Positions 34,350-43,088 are shown, counted from the first letter of the stretch. The stretch: 64,000 bases of DNA from Nitrososphaerota archaeon (GCA_028866895.1 JAGWHF010000003.1:79989-143988); one strand, 5' to 3'. Made by a program: numbers and translations. Notes: generated by a model from the sequence alone, not told the origin.

Positions 34350-35050
34350 CCCATGCTCACGTGTCCAAAGTTCTCCCTTGCAGTCCTACTTGACTTCATT
34401 GTGTAATCATAGATTGTTTTTGAATAATCCTCCAAGACATTCCCCATCTCGTCCACAGATTTCCCGCAGTAGAACCCTGGGCAATCACCCGTAAACTGGA
34501 ATGTTGCATGAACCCTGGCCCTGCCACCTTCATTCTCAAGCCATGACGAGAACGGATACAGATAACAGACCCCTGGTCTTGAAGGGTGCAGGCTGCAATA
34601 CCCATTTCCGTCCAAGAACCTGCACTTTATGTGAGTCCCGTCCTCGGCCTCCGCCTCGTCGGCTTTTCTCTTGAGGTTTATCATTGTCATTATTATCGGA
34701 TTTCCTCCAGGCCCTCTCTCTTCCCACGTATTTGTGTTAGTCTCCTTTTTTACAAAATCTGAGACTTTATCGTACTTCAGACCCCTGCTGATAGTCAAGA
34801 GATCGCTGGAGGTAAGGGGCAGCCTGCCCTGCCTGTTGCAACAGTTGTGACAATCCGGCCAGTAACACTTCCAGAGCACATACCACGCGCCATCAGAAAG
34901 GTACGGGATATGAAATACCACGTCGTTGACCCTAACCTGAAAGTCAGATGCATCGCCTCGCCTCCCGAGCATAAAATCCCGGATCGCAGGATCTATCTTC
35001 CACTCCTTGGAGAGGGACTCTAGTGCCTCCTCAATCCCGTTTTGCATCAA
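34346..35050 (-). CDS. YkgJ-like cysteine-cluster protein
   Basis: This 234-aa protein has clustered metal-type cysteines: C-Y-W-P-D-C-H-N-C-C near residues 62-71, then K-C-R-F-L (about 143), G-Y-C-S-L-H-P-S-R-P-G-V-C (about 150-162) and G-D-C-P-G-F-Y-C-G (about 188). The C-x-L-H-x-x-R-P-x-x-C arrangement is the hallmark of the YkgJ/UPF0153 zinc- or iron-chelating family. A role in metal handling or in metalloprotein modification is inferred. It overlaps the preceding convergent gene by 4 bp. Confidence 0.78.
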   Translation of the reverse strand: MMQNGIEEALESLSKEWKIDPAIRDFMLGRRGDASDFQVRVNDVVFHIPYLSDGAWYVLWKCYWPDCHNCCNRQGRLPLTSSDLLTISRGLKYDKVSDFVKKETNTNTWEERGPGGNPIIMTMINLKRKADEAEAEDGTHIKCRFLDGNGYCSLHPSRPGVCYLYPFSSWLENEGGRARVHATFQFTGDCPGFYCGKSVDEMGNVLEDYSKTIYDYTMKSSRTARENFGHVSMG

Positions 35051-35085
35051 CTATTAAATTGAGATAACGCTTTTGAACGTTGTCA

Positions 35086-35406
35086 ATGTTGAGCCAGAAG
35101 GGAAAGTACGCTTCTGCTACGCAAAACAGGAGGCTTGTTTGGGAGAGGGTGATGTGGCCGCTCATTCTTGAGACAAACAGCACCAGTTTTACCCTTGAAC
35201 AATATAAGAAAAAACGCAACGAGATATGCAAAGAGCTCGGAATACCGTCGTCTAGGGTCGCTGGCGGCTTTGTTTCCCTTCTCCTCAAGGGCATACTCTA
35301 CAAGGAAAGAAACCTCTACTCCATCCACTACCGCCTTATCCCATATCTCAGGCTTGGGGCAGATTGTGATTATGCCACCGCCGTCAGAGAGGCAAGCGCA
35401 AAATAA
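35086..35406 (+). CDS. small conserved-looking protein, unknown function
   Basis: This 106-aa basic protein starts at an ATG with TATTAAATT (35052-35060) 25 nt upstream, indicating a leaderless transcript. Its helices, including F-T-L-E-Q-Y-K-K-K-R-N-E-I and S-R-V-A-G-G-F-V-S-L-L-L-K-G-I-L, have the size and order of a winged-helix fold. The remainder Y-R-L-I-P-Y-L-R-L-G would then be the wing. This is only a suggestion; no family is recognised. Confidence 0.55.
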   Translation: MLSQKGKYASATQNRRLVWERVMWPLILETNSTSFTLEQYKKKRNEICKELGIPSSRVAGGFVSLLLKGILYKERNLYSIHYRLIPYLRLGADCDYATAVREASAK

Positions 35407-35473
35407 ATCAGCCGCAATTGGAAGGCGGTGGGCTGAGCATGAGTTTTATAGAATGACGCATTACCGCCCCCAG

Positions 35474-36118
35474 ATGAGAAAATTTTATGCCGTTGGGGTG
35501 GCATTATTTGCGGCCTTCGTAATCCTTGCATCGCTTGTGGTCTTTGACCGTTCTTCCATAACTGGACCTGACTACAGGGCATTTGAGGCAATGAACAAGC
35601 CCGATGGCAGGATAGTCAGCCAGATAATGGTAGACCTGACAAAATACGGCAGGGAGGAGGTATGGATAGCTGCCACCGCGCTGCTTTTCGTTCTGGGTGG
35701 AAAGGATGGGAAGAAGACGGCAGGCCTTCTTTTCATAACGTTTGCCATCCTGATACCACTTGGAACCGGGATAAAGGATGCAATCGACAGGCCAAGACCC
35801 ACGCCAGTCATGCCCCAAAATCTCTTGGTCCCGTCAGACAAGGACTCATCCTTCCCGTCAGGCCACGCAGTCATTGTCTCAGCAGGTGCATTTGTAGTAC
35901 TTGCTAGGTTCAGTAGGAAAAGGCAAATGGCCGTTGCCCTGACCCTCCTAGTAGAGGCCCTTCTGGTAATCTATTCAAGAGTTTATGTCGGGGCTCACTA
36001 CCCGCTTGACCTAGTTGGCGGCACATTGCTCGGTGCCGGCACTGCCTCACTCGTGATAGGCTCGGACAGGTACTTTTATCCGGTCTTTTCACGGCTCTAT
36101 TCTATGGCCAAAAGATGA
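35474..36118 (+). CDS. PAP2-family membrane phosphatase
   Basis: This 214-aa membrane protein has about six transmembrane helices. The three phosphatase motifs are visible: K-D-A-I-D-R-P-R-P, P-S-G-H-A and S-R-V-Y-V-G-A-H-Y-P-L-D, with the catalytic histidines in the last two. It probably dephosphorylates a polyprenyl pyrophosphate or lipid phosphate at the membrane. The ATG at 35474 is 23 nt from a GTTTTATAG box. An ATG seven codons upstream (35453) is too close to that box for a leaderless start. Confidence 0.85.
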   Translation: MRKFYAVGVALFAAFVILASLVVFDRSSITGPDYRAFEAMNKPDGRIVSQIMVDLTKYGREEVWIAATALLFVLGGKDGKKTAGLLFITFAILIPLGTGIKDAIDRPRPTPVMPQNLLVPSDKDSSFPSGHAVIVSAGAFVVLARFSRKRQMAVALTLLVEALLVIYSRVYVGAHYPLDLVGGTLLGAGTASLVIGSDRYFYPVFSRLYSMAKR

Positions 36119-36146
36119 TGTGTCAATAAGGATGCACTTCCCATGG

Positions 36147-37163
36147 TTACCGATATTCTGCGCCACAATCCCCTATACTCTCATAAAGGTCATTGGATCT
36201 TGATGTTACAGACCTAATTTCATTCAGGTCTTCACTCTCAAGTCGTAGCCTAAAGACGCGGCAGTTGTCGGATATGTGTTCTGAGATCCCAAGCCTCGCA
36301 CCAATTATCACGCCGGCTACATTGGGTTTGTCAAGTATGTACCTAGTCGCAACGTTTGCAATACTCACACCGTGCTTTTGTGCAATCGCATCGAGTACCT
36401 CAAGAAGTTCCTGAAAGAGGCCCCAACCTCCCCACACGTCAATCATGTGCTTGTATTTCTGGAGGCTGAGCGTATAAAGGCCAGACCTTGTCGGCTCCGG
36501 GGCCCCCAGATATCCCTCAGAAAGAAAGTCTCCGAGAAGGGTCCCGTACGTAAGCAGCTTCATACCGTGCTTTTGGCAGAAGGGCACCATGCAGATTTCA
36601 GGACGCTGGTCTATGACGGAGTATTGCACCTGATTTGAAACCATCTTGAAACCGCTTTCAATTATAATCTGTAACCTCTCGGTATCGAAATTGGTAAGCC
36701 CCAAGGTCCTTATCTTTTTCTCTCCTTGAAGCTTGGAGAGATAATACAGTGCATCAAGATAGCTTGTGTCGTTGTAATCCCACCAGTGGAACTGCAAGAG
36801 ATCAATCGAATCAACCCCCATCCTGCGCCTGGATTTATCCACAAAGTGTTCCACCGTTGCCCTAGTCATGCGACCAGGAGACGGCACGAACTTGGTCAGT
36901 GCCTGAATGTTACCAAGTTCTCTCAAGCCCATCTTTTTTGCAAGCAGCATCCTGAATTTTCCAAGAAACTCCTCGGCAGGGCCATAGATGTCTGCCATGT
37001 CCCATGTGGTCAGGCCTGATCCATGGTAGGAGAGCATTTCATTTATCGCATCATGCTCTTTTATCTGCCCGTGCCCGCCGGCTGTTTGCCACATCCCGTT
37101 GATTATCCGGCATATCCGAAGGTCGTCAGAAAGTTCAAAGTGATCTATCTTCTCATCTTCCAT
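36147..37163 (-). CDS. aldo/keto reductase
   Basis: This 338-aa NAD(P)H-dependent TIM-barrel oxidoreductase shows the catalytic tetrad: Asp and Tyr in W-D-M-A-D-I-Y-G-P-A-E, Lys in A-L-T-K-F-V-P, and His in L-Q-F-H-W-W-D. The C-terminal cofactor segment is V-I-I-G-A-R. Substrate is unknown. It is transcribed as a single gene or with the small downstream elements on the same strand. Confidence 0.88.
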   Translation of the reverse strand: MEDEKIDHFELSDDLRICRIINGMWQTAGGHGQIKEHDAINEMLSYHGSGLTTWDMADIYGPAEEFLGKFRMLLAKKMGLRELGNIQALTKFVPSPGRMTRATVEHFVDKSRRRMGVDSIDLLQFHWWDYNDTSYLDALYYLSKLQGEKKIRTLGLTNFDTERLQIIIESGFKMVSNQVQYSVIDQRPEICMVPFCQKHGMKLLTYGTLLGDFLSEGYLGAPEPTRSGLYTLSLQKYKHMIDVWGGWGLFQELLEVLDAIAQKHGVSIANVATRYILDKPNVAGVIIGARLGISEHISDNCRVFRLRLESEDLNEIRSVTSRSNDLYESIGDCGAEYR

Positions 37164-37187
37164 GTTTTCCTATTCCTGCCAGCGTTA

Positions 37188-37466
37188 TCAAATATAGTCC
37201 TTTTTTGAAACCATGCCGTTGACCATTTTTACAATCCTCCTAAATGCAGGATTATCATCGCTTCCTTCGATCTCAAGCCCACCGTCCAGATGGTAAAAGA
37301 CCGAGATCTTCCCGTCAAGTGAGACTATCTCAAATGAATCCAGCATCGAGTCGTGGAAGGCAGGATAATGCGTAAGGACAAAGTTCCCAGCAAGGGATCT
37401 TTTGATCGATTGATAGACATCGGGAGGAAGGTCCTTGTATTTTACCACATATTTCCAAGCTGCCAT
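37188..37466 (-). CDS. small hypothetical protein
   Basis: This 92-aa soluble protein has mixed alpha/beta character (W-K-Y-V-V-K-Y-K at the start, then two strands K-I-S-V-F-Y-H-L and G-L-E-I-E-G). No motif is recognised. It lies 24 bp upstream of the aldo/keto reductase on the same strand, so co-transcription is likely. Confidence 0.55.
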   Translation of the reverse strand: MAAWKYVVKYKDLPPDVYQSIKRSLAGNFVLTHYPAFHDSMLDSFEIVSLDGKISVFYHLDGGLEIEGSDDNPAFRRIVKMVNGMVSKKDYI

Positions 37467-37510
37467 ATCCTAAAAAATCTACAAGTGACTTCAGCCTGAC
37501 CTAGACGAGT

Positions 37511-38554
37511 CTAGATGGACTTGGAGTCTATTACGAACCTGTACCTGACGTCACTTTTTATGATCCTCTGGTATGCCTCGTTTACCTTCTGAATTGGGAT
37601 GACCTCGACGTCGCATTCAATGTTATGTTTTCCGCAAAAGTCGAGCATCTCCTGAGTCTCCTTTATTCCCCCTATGAGCGAGCCTGCAAGGCTGCGCCTT
37701 CCCCCTATGAGCGAGAAGGCCCCCAGAGGAACCTCCGTTTCAGGAATCCCGACCAACACCATTGTCCCGTCAAGCGCGAGCATCTCAAGGTACGAGTTCA
37801 GATCAGTTGGTGAAGAGACAGTGTTTATCAACAGATCAAAGTATCCCTTCAGATTCTCAAGCGTGCCCTGCTCAGAAGTGGCATAAAACCTGTCGGCCCC
37901 CATTCTCGTGGCATCTATCTCCTTTGCACGTGAGTGGGAAAACACTGTTACCTCCGAGCCCAGCGCATGGGCTATCTTTACCCCTATATGCCCCAGTCCT
38001 CCAAGTCCTATTATTCCGACCTTCTTCCCAGGCCCTGCACGCCAGTGCACAAGCGGCGAATATAGCGTGATTCCAGCGCAGAGAAGGGGCGATGTCCTGT
38101 CAAGATGAAGGTTTGCTGGAATCCGAAGCACATAGTTCTCATCCACCACTATCTTGTTGGAATACCCGCCCTGCGTGCGTGTATGCCCATCACGCTCGAC
38201 GCCGTTGTATGTTGCTACCATGCCCCCACTGCAAAATTGTTCCAGTCCATTCTTACAAGGCTCGCAGGTACGGCACGAGTCCACAAAACATCCAACTCCT
38301 ACCTTGTCCCCAATCTTGTAGCGTGTCACTTTCGGACCCACCTTAGATACGGTACCGGTAATCTCATGTCCTGGAACCATCGGATAGACTGACCCGCCCC
38401 AACCATTCGTTACCTGATGTATATCGGTGTGGCATATTCCGCAATACTGTATATCTATTAATACATCATAATCCCCCGGGTCACGCCTCTGGAAGGCGTA
38501 CGGCTCGAGGGGCGCACCAACTCTTTCAGCAGCAAAGCCCTTTACTGGAATCAT
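37511..38554 (-). CDS. zinc-dependent alcohol dehydrogenase (YahK/CAD-like)
   Basis: This 347-aa medium-chain dehydrogenase carries the catalytic zinc motif C-G-I-C-H-T-D-I-H and G-H-E-I-T-G. The structural zinc cysteines are in C-R-T-C-E-P-C...C, and the NAD(P)-binding motif is G-L-G-G-L-G-H-I-G. The overall pattern is that of the cinnamyl-alcohol/aldehyde reductase branch, which often prefers NADPH and aldehydes. The start at M-I-P-V-K-G-F (38554) fits the family. A frame to 38584 adds ten unlikely residues. Confidence 0.9.
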   Translation of the reverse strand: MIPVKGFAAERVGAPLEPYAFQRRDPGDYDVLIDIQYCGICHTDIHQVTNGWGGSVYPMVPGHEITGTVSKVGPKVTRYKIGDKVGVGCFVDSCRTCEPCKNGLEQFCSGGMVATYNGVERDGHTRTQGGYSNKIVVDENYVLRIPANLHLDRTSPLLCAGITLYSPLVHWRAGPGKKVGIIGLGGLGHIGVKIAHALGSEVTVFSHSRAKEIDATRMGADRFYATSEQGTLENLKGYFDLLINTVSSPTDLNSYLEMLALDGTMVLVGIPETEVPLGAFSLIGGRRSLAGSLIGGIKETQEMLDFCGKHNIECDVEVIPIQKVNEAYQRIIKSDVRYRFVIDSKSI

Positions 38555-38584
38555 CCCAATCCACCCCCATCTACGGGCAAACAC

Positions 38585-39411
38585 TTACCTAGTGTCTCCA
38601 AAGATTCAAGCGTGAACCTTGCTCCGTTCAAGTCCACCCATAAAGGAATGCCTCGAATATTTAAAATCGATCTCGGGCATTTCTGCAGTCTTCACAGTTA
38701 TTTCGCCTTTTCAAAAAACGGCAGATAGGTATTTTTAGATATGCTCAATTGCACGTCATAACCAAGTATTGCCCTGTTTTGGCATCAACATAATGTTCCC
38801 TAGCACAATCATAATACGCCTTCTTTGAGGAACTTCAACAAATGGGACACTCCCTGCAAATAGGTGAGTTTCATTCCACAAAAACCACGAGGATCGGCAA
38901 TCAATTGGAGTTTTTGTTCAATTTTGTGTAATTATTTTTGAATATGGATTTGCATTGTAAACTATTATGCCGGGAAAACAATTTATGCAATATTGACGTT
39001 CCTTTTTTAACAGGAAGAAAACTGTTTGTGAGACCATCTTATCCTATACTGTTTGATTCATGATTTTGATACAGAACACTTTTACAATAAACCAGTTTGT
39101 GCCCTGAAAATTACTTGTGATTCCTTTTCATGTATTACAATTACACTAATGATGACTATTGGGATTCCTAGACCAGGTAGATTTGCGGTCCTTTCATTAT
39201 GTTGAATTAAAGCTCATAATTTAAAATTATTTACGTTTTGCGTCCTGAATTAAGGTCATCCATTGTTTTCTCCTTCGATCGGTATACCACAGGCTTCGAA
39301 GACTTTTTACTCTCCAATCCTCTCAAGCATTAATTCATGCCGTTTTAAGATTGTTGTAGACCCATTTCCTGCTCTTACTTATGTGCTCCCAGAAGATAGT
39401 CCTATGGACCG
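38585..39411. other. AT-rich intergenic region without recognisable genes
   Basis: This stretch of roughly 820 bp has frequent stop codons in all frames and high A+T relative to its neighbours. I find no tRNA, repeat or conserved RNA motif. It may be a decayed region or hold an untranslated RNA that cannot be seen by eye. Confidence 0.5.
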
Positions 39412-39639
39412 TCACAAGGTATCAAGAGTGAGAACTGAATTAACCGGATAAATCTTCCTAATCTTATCCGATATGGTCTTCCTGATGTCATTCTCGGAAT
39501 CAGCCTCAAGTTTTGCTATGACGTCGTAAACTCCCATAATCTTCTGAATCTCTCGTACCTCTTCAAGTTTTGACAGTTCATCCACCACCATATCCTCGCA
39601 GCCGTTCTCACAGTTGATGAGAAGAAATGCTTCCTTCAT
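39412..39639 (-). CDS. stand-alone RAM (Lrp/AsnC ligand-binding) domain protein
   Basis: This 75-aa protein consists only of the alpha-beta sandwich of Lrp/AsnC regulators (A-F-L-L-I-N-C-E-N-G, then G-V-Y-D-V-I-A-K-L near residue 36). It has no helix-turn-helix. Such proteins sense amino acids or modulate full-length Lrp partners by co-assembly. A full-length Lrp gene is present at 23838-24296. Confidence 0.82.
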   Translation of the reverse strand: MKEAFLLINCENGCEDMVVDELSKLEEVREIQKIMGVYDVIAKLEADSENDIRKTISDKIRKIYPVNSVLTLDTL

Positions 39640-40470
39640 AGGATTTCATATGAGCTCCGCATATTTTAGAAACACCACGATCTCCTTCATAACGATCTTC
39701 TAGAATTTGATAACATGATTGTAAACAAGCTCTGCCCATACAAGCAATAACAAATTTTCCTAAAAAAATTATAGAAAAATATTACTTACTGTTACAGTGA
39801 GCACGCCTTAATTATCAATACGTCTAGTTATCATGTCATTCCCACTGCCTTTAATCCTTATGAGATACGAGGAGGGATCGGATGACAGGATAATAAAAAT
39901 TTGGAAAGTAGCGATAAGAGGGGAGAGTCCTTTCAGCAATTGGTCATTACGACTGGTTGCCAAGGTAACCTCCTCAAGCCTTATTGCATTGATAAGATGG
40001 TTGGCGAGATCCGCAAGATGGGCCGTACATTCTATCAAGATGTCACCATGAATGAATAAACTGCACATGTAGGGTTTGAGATTTCCTAATCATTACATCC
40101 CTCCCCTGAATGTTGACCTTATTTCTATTCAAGACAGGATTCCTAAGAGACCCTTCGCAACTTCTCTACTCTCCCTTCCCTATGGAAATAAGAGGGGTGC
40201 CCCAGCATTACAAAGTGGTGCTTGAACTTCGAATCCAGTTGTTCCAGTGTTTCGCCAGATGCTTCGAAATCACACGAGGAACAAATCCCGTAAACTTTCA
40301 TAGAATACAAGAGTTTTTTTAATATTTAGATCATTCTATTAATTGGGCCCTTTTACTATAGAAAGATCTACTTAATGTTGGGAAACCTAATGAATCAAAA
40401 ATGAATACTGCGGGCCGAAGGTTGTTCTTTCTCCCAGTTAAAGTTTCGGTCCTTTTTAGTAAACGTCCTT
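39640..40470. other. gene-poor region
   Basis: This is about 830 bp with two overlapping frames on opposite strands: minus 39808-40068 (86 codons) and plus 39833-40051 (72 codons). Neither has a clear promoter, start signal or known motif, so I do not call a gene. Several T-rich stretches lie near 40310-40325. Confidence 0.4.
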
Positions 40471-41112
40471 TTAGTGTCCATGTTGCCATCTCGCATGATC
40501 ACCAACTCCTGGATTTTGTTGTCCCAATGGCGTGTGTTGTTCCTGATTCTGCTTTTGTAATTCTCTTTGCTGTTCCTGTTTCTGTTGCTGCTGCTGTTGC
40601 TGATTCTGCTTTTGTAATTCTCTTTGCTGTTCCTGTTTCTGGTGCTGTTGCTGATTCTGCTTTTGTAATTCTCTTTGCTGTTCCTGATTCTGCTGCTGTT
40701 GCTGCTGCTGTTGCTGCTGCTGTTGCTGTTCCTGATTCTGCTGCTGTTGCTGCTGTTGCTGATTCTGCTGCTGCTGTTGCTGATTCTGCTGTTGCTGTTG
40801 CTGCTGCTGTTGTTGCTGCTGTTGCTGTTCCTGATTCTGCTGTTGCTGCTGTTGCTGTTCCTGATTCTGCTGCTGTTGCTGTTGCTGCTGCTGTTGTTGC
40901 TGCTGCAAATTGTACTCTGCCTGCCACGAATCCTGCATTGTGGGTTTCACCTCTGCCTCATCAATAGGATGAATGTACGATGATTTGCCCTGTTGATTGA
41001 GGAAGCCTTTGCTTGCCACAGCATAGGCCGGCTGAACGGCCAGTCCGGTCTCGGCAACAATCACCATCAATAGAATAGAGGCTGCCAAGAATTTGAGGGA
41101 TCCGCTCTTCAT
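40471..41112 (-). CDS. secreted poly-glutamine protein
   Basis: This 213-aa protein has a clear signal peptide (S-G-S-L-K-F-L-A-A-S-I-L-L-M-V-I-V-A, cleavage near A-Y-A, about residue 31). A short conserved-looking segment follows (S-S-Y-I-H-P-I-D-E-A-E-V). Then come about 125 residues dominated by Gln runs broken by Asn and Glu (Q-N-Q-E-Q), and three imperfect copies of a Q-R-E-L-Q-K-Q-N unit. It ends with a short H/G-rich tail. There is no anchor, so it should be released or held in the surface layer. Poly-Q tracts tend to form coiled coils or aggregates; a structural surface role is inference. The next gene upstream is another exported protein. Confidence 0.7.
   Translation of the reverse strand: MKSGSLKFLAASILLMVIVAETGLAVQPAYAVASKGFLNQQGKSSYIHPIDEAEVKPTMQDSWQAEYNLQQQQQQQQQQQQQNQEQQQQQQQNQEQQQQQQQQQQQQQQNQQQQQQNQQQQQQQQNQEQQQQQQQQQQQQQNQEQQRELQKQNQQQHQKQEQQRELQKQNQQQQQQQKQEQQRELQKQNQEQHTPLGQQNPGVGDHARWQHGH
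40545..40914 (-). repeat. CAG/CAA triplet repeat and longer unit repeats
   Basis: Within the poly-Q gene, the coding strand has long mixed CAG/CAA runs between about 40680 and 40914. A longer unit containing GATTCTGCTTTTGTAATTCT (plus-strand reading) starts at 40545, 40602 and 40653. The mixture of CAG and CAA codons may limit slippage. Tract length is likely to vary between strains. Confidence 0.8.
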
Positions 41113-41230
41113 AATCAGATTGCGTCAGATTGGATATTAATCACGACGGCAATATCTCATGATTTGCGGTACCAATTTGGATCGAATTTTCTTCTTTTCG
41201 AAACTGCTTAGAAAACCTTCGAATTTCTTA

Positions 41231-42157
41231 TCACATGCAGACAGAATTGTTGATACATGTCCTTATAGTTTCAGGAAATTGTGAATTCTCAAGATCAACA
41301 TTTTTCAAATTTGCGTCCTTCAAGTCAACATTAAACAAGACATCGTTAGTCAGTATCGCGTTTGTCAAATCACTCTTTTCAAATTTTGTACTCCCAAATT
41401 TTGCAAAATTGAAATTTGCGTCTACCAATGTTGAATGAGAGAGGTTAGACCCAACTAAATCTGCATAGGAGAGATTATCAGCACTCAGGTTATCATGAGA
41501 TAAGTTAGATTGAGTCAAATTTGCATTGAAAAAGTTCGTCCCAGAAATGTCCACGTAGTCAACATTCGTTCCACCCATATTTGCATCAAAGAAATTAACG
41601 TTTGCCATCTTTGCGTCAGTAAGGTTTGATCCTGTAAGATCAACGTAATTCATGTTAGCACCCGACAAATCTGCCTTGCTGAGGTTGCAATATTTTACAT
41701 CAGCATATGAAAAATCTGCAAATGCCATCACAAGGTGCGACATGTCCTGGCCTTCAAGGTTGGCCCCTGAAAGAGACGACCCGTAAAAGGTTGCTCCGTG
41801 AAGGTTTGCTCCTTGTAGGTCGGTCCCGTATAGTTTTGCATTGGAAAGATCTGCCCCAGAAAGGTTTGCCCCTTGCAAGTCAGACCCTGAAAGGTTCACT
41901 CCGCGGAGGTCAGACCCCCTCAAGTCGGCGCCCTTCAGATCTGCATATGCCAAGTTGGAACCTGCCAGGTTTGCCCCTACAAGATATTTTCCCGCCATTT
42001 CACATTCGTGCCAGTCGATTCCGGGCTGGGCTGACACATAGCAATTTGTCAATCCGCCAGAGGCAGCCCATGCACCATGTAGAAAATACCCATTAGTAAG
42101 AAGCATTGCCACTACCAACAAACCAAGGCAGACTGTTCCGCGCAGAAAACTTCCCAT
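41231..42157 (-). CDS. exported pentapeptide-repeat protein
   Basis: This 308-aa protein begins with a signal peptide or N-terminal anchor (V-C-L-G-L-L-V-V-A-M-L-L). From about residue 60 to 300 it is an almost continuous series of A-(D/N)-L-x-x pentapeptides, which form a right-handed quadrilateral beta-helix. Two cysteines near the N-terminus (N-C-Y and H-E-C-E) and a pair at the end (R-T-C-I-N-N-S-V-C) may form capping disulfides outside the cell. The function is unknown. A TATA-like TTAATACATTA lies about 25 nt upstream on the minus strand. Confidence 0.85.
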   Translation of the reverse strand: MGSFLRGTVCLGLLVVAMLLTNGYFLHGAWAASGGLTNCYVSAQPGIDWHECEMAGKYLVGANLAGSNLAYADLKGADLRGSDLRGVNLSGSDLQGANLSGADLSNAKLYGTDLQGANLHGATFYGSSLSGANLEGQDMSHLVMAFADFSYADVKYCNLSKADLSGANMNYVDLTGSNLTDAKMANVNFFDANMGGTNVDYVDISGTNFFNANLTQSNLSHDNLSADNLSYADLVGSNLSHSTLVDANFNFAKFGSTKFEKSDLTNAILTNDVLFNVDLKDANLKNVDLENSQFPETIRTCINNSVCM

Positions 42158-42327
42158 AACAACGATTCATCGTCTAATGTATTAATGAGGGTGGAAAAAA
42201 CGCCCCCAAGGTTGTGCCAATATGGATCTCATGCTTTGGTTTCTAAAACATATGTAAAAAGGCAAGCAGTCCTTGGTCCCGGCCCCACCGATTATCTGAT
42301 CCCAACTCCCCCACATTACGACACAAT

Positions 42328-42335
42328 AATTATAT
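42328..42335 (+). promoter_or_regulatory. TATA box of tRNA-Gln
   Basis: AATTATAT lies about 27 nt before the first base of the tRNA, the expected archaeal spacing. Confidence 0.55.
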
Positions 42336-42361
42336 TCTCAACGTATACCACCCGTTTCGGT

Positions 42362-42465
42362 AGCCCGATAGTCTAGTGGCCAAACAATTTTTGGGCTAGG
42401 GATTCCAGGCTCTGGATCTTACGAGAGGAAACCTGGAGACGGCAGTTCGAATCTGCCTCGGGCTA
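42362..42465 (+). tRNA. tRNA-Gln(CUG) with two introns
   Basis: The acceptor stem is AGCCCGA (42362-42368) paired with TCGGGCT (42458-42464), with discriminator A. The T-arm is GGCAG-TTCGAAT-CTGCC (42441-42457). The anticodon stem CCAGG/CCTGG encloses CTCTGG plus an insertion; a loop of CTCTGGA gives anticodon CUG. About 15 nt (near 42416-42430) must be removed after position 37, the canonical intron site. The D-stem GTCT/GGAT encloses 25 nt instead of about 9, so a second insertion of about 16 nt (near 42384-42399) lies in the D-loop. Its flanks CCAAA/TTTGG can pair as in a bulge-helix-bulge site. Removing both leaves 73 nt. Exact splice points are inferred by length. Confidence 0.85.
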
Positions 42466-42486
42466 TCCTACTTTTAAAAAGCCCGC

Positions 42487-43086
42487 CTATCGCGAGGCCA
42501 TTGCTATTCTTTCTAATTCGTTCTTCTTCTTGACAGATGGTGCCGACATGTCGTTTGAGGCAGCAAGAATCAGTTGTTCTGCCAAGTTCTCCTCTATAGC
42601 CTTCGGATTTGAAAAAGAGGCATCGCGTACACCCTCTGCAATAAACCGCAATGCAAGGTCGACTCGCCTTAGAGGCGCCACGTCTACTGACACGTGATAA
42701 ACGGTACCACCGTAGACAATCCTCGTCGTGTCCTCGTTTGGAGCAGAGTTTTCCACTGCCCTAATCAATACCTCCACAGGGTTCTTTCCTGTCTTGAGAG
42801 AAATGATTTCGAGCGCTGCCCTGACCGTATTTATAGCATGATTTTTCTTGCCACCCATCCTTCCCGTGTTCTTTGCGTATTTTTTTCCAAAATGCAAAAT
42901 TTTGTTAACAAGTCTTTCCACGATGTTCACCTCAGCCTTGTTAAACCTCTTCAGTGCAGAGCGCCCAAAGGACATGGGGATTATCTCCTTCTTTAGAGAT
43001 ATGACGTTCTTCAAACCCGGATCCTTTATCTCAACCTTGGATGTGTCCCACTTCCTAAAAAGCAACAGGTTCTGTGTCTCTGTCAT
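42487..43086 (-). CDS. rps7: ribosomal protein uS7
   Basis: This 199-aa small-subunit head protein binds the 3' domain of 16S rRNA. Recognisable parts are K-N-T-G-R-M-G-G-K-K, N-P-V-E-V-L-I-R-A-V-E-N-S-A-P and the S-V-D-V-A-P-L-R-R-V-D segment. It is the last gene of the rpo/ribosomal operon here. EF-2 or EF-1alpha, which often follow in other archaea, are absent; instead the convergent tRNA-Gln begins within 25 bp. Confidence 0.95.
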   Translation of the reverse strand: MTETQNLLLFRKWDTSKVEIKDPGLKNVISLKKEIIPMSFGRSALKRFNKAEVNIVERLVNKILHFGKKYAKNTGRMGGKKNHAINTVRAALEIISLKTGKNPVEVLIRAVENSAPNEDTTRIVYGGTVYHVSVDVAPLRRVDLALRFIAEGVRDASFSNPKAIEENLAEQLILAASNDMSAPSVKKKNELERIAMASR

Positions 43087-43088
43087 TC

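Noticed and set aside
39808-40068. 86-codon minus-strand frame and overlapping 72-codon plus-strand frame
   Set aside because: No promoter, ribosome-binding site, composition signal or family resemblance; the two are mutually exclusive.
40545-40980. Triplet and longer repeats examined as a CRISPR array
   Set aside because: There are no unique spacers of constant length. The repeats are in frame inside a signal-peptide-bearing gene and encode glutamine.
40401-40983. Plus-strand poly-Leu and Ala/Val-rich frames opposite the poly-Q gene
   Set aside because: These are the antisense readings of CAG/CAA runs. The minus-strand frame has a proper signal peptide and start.
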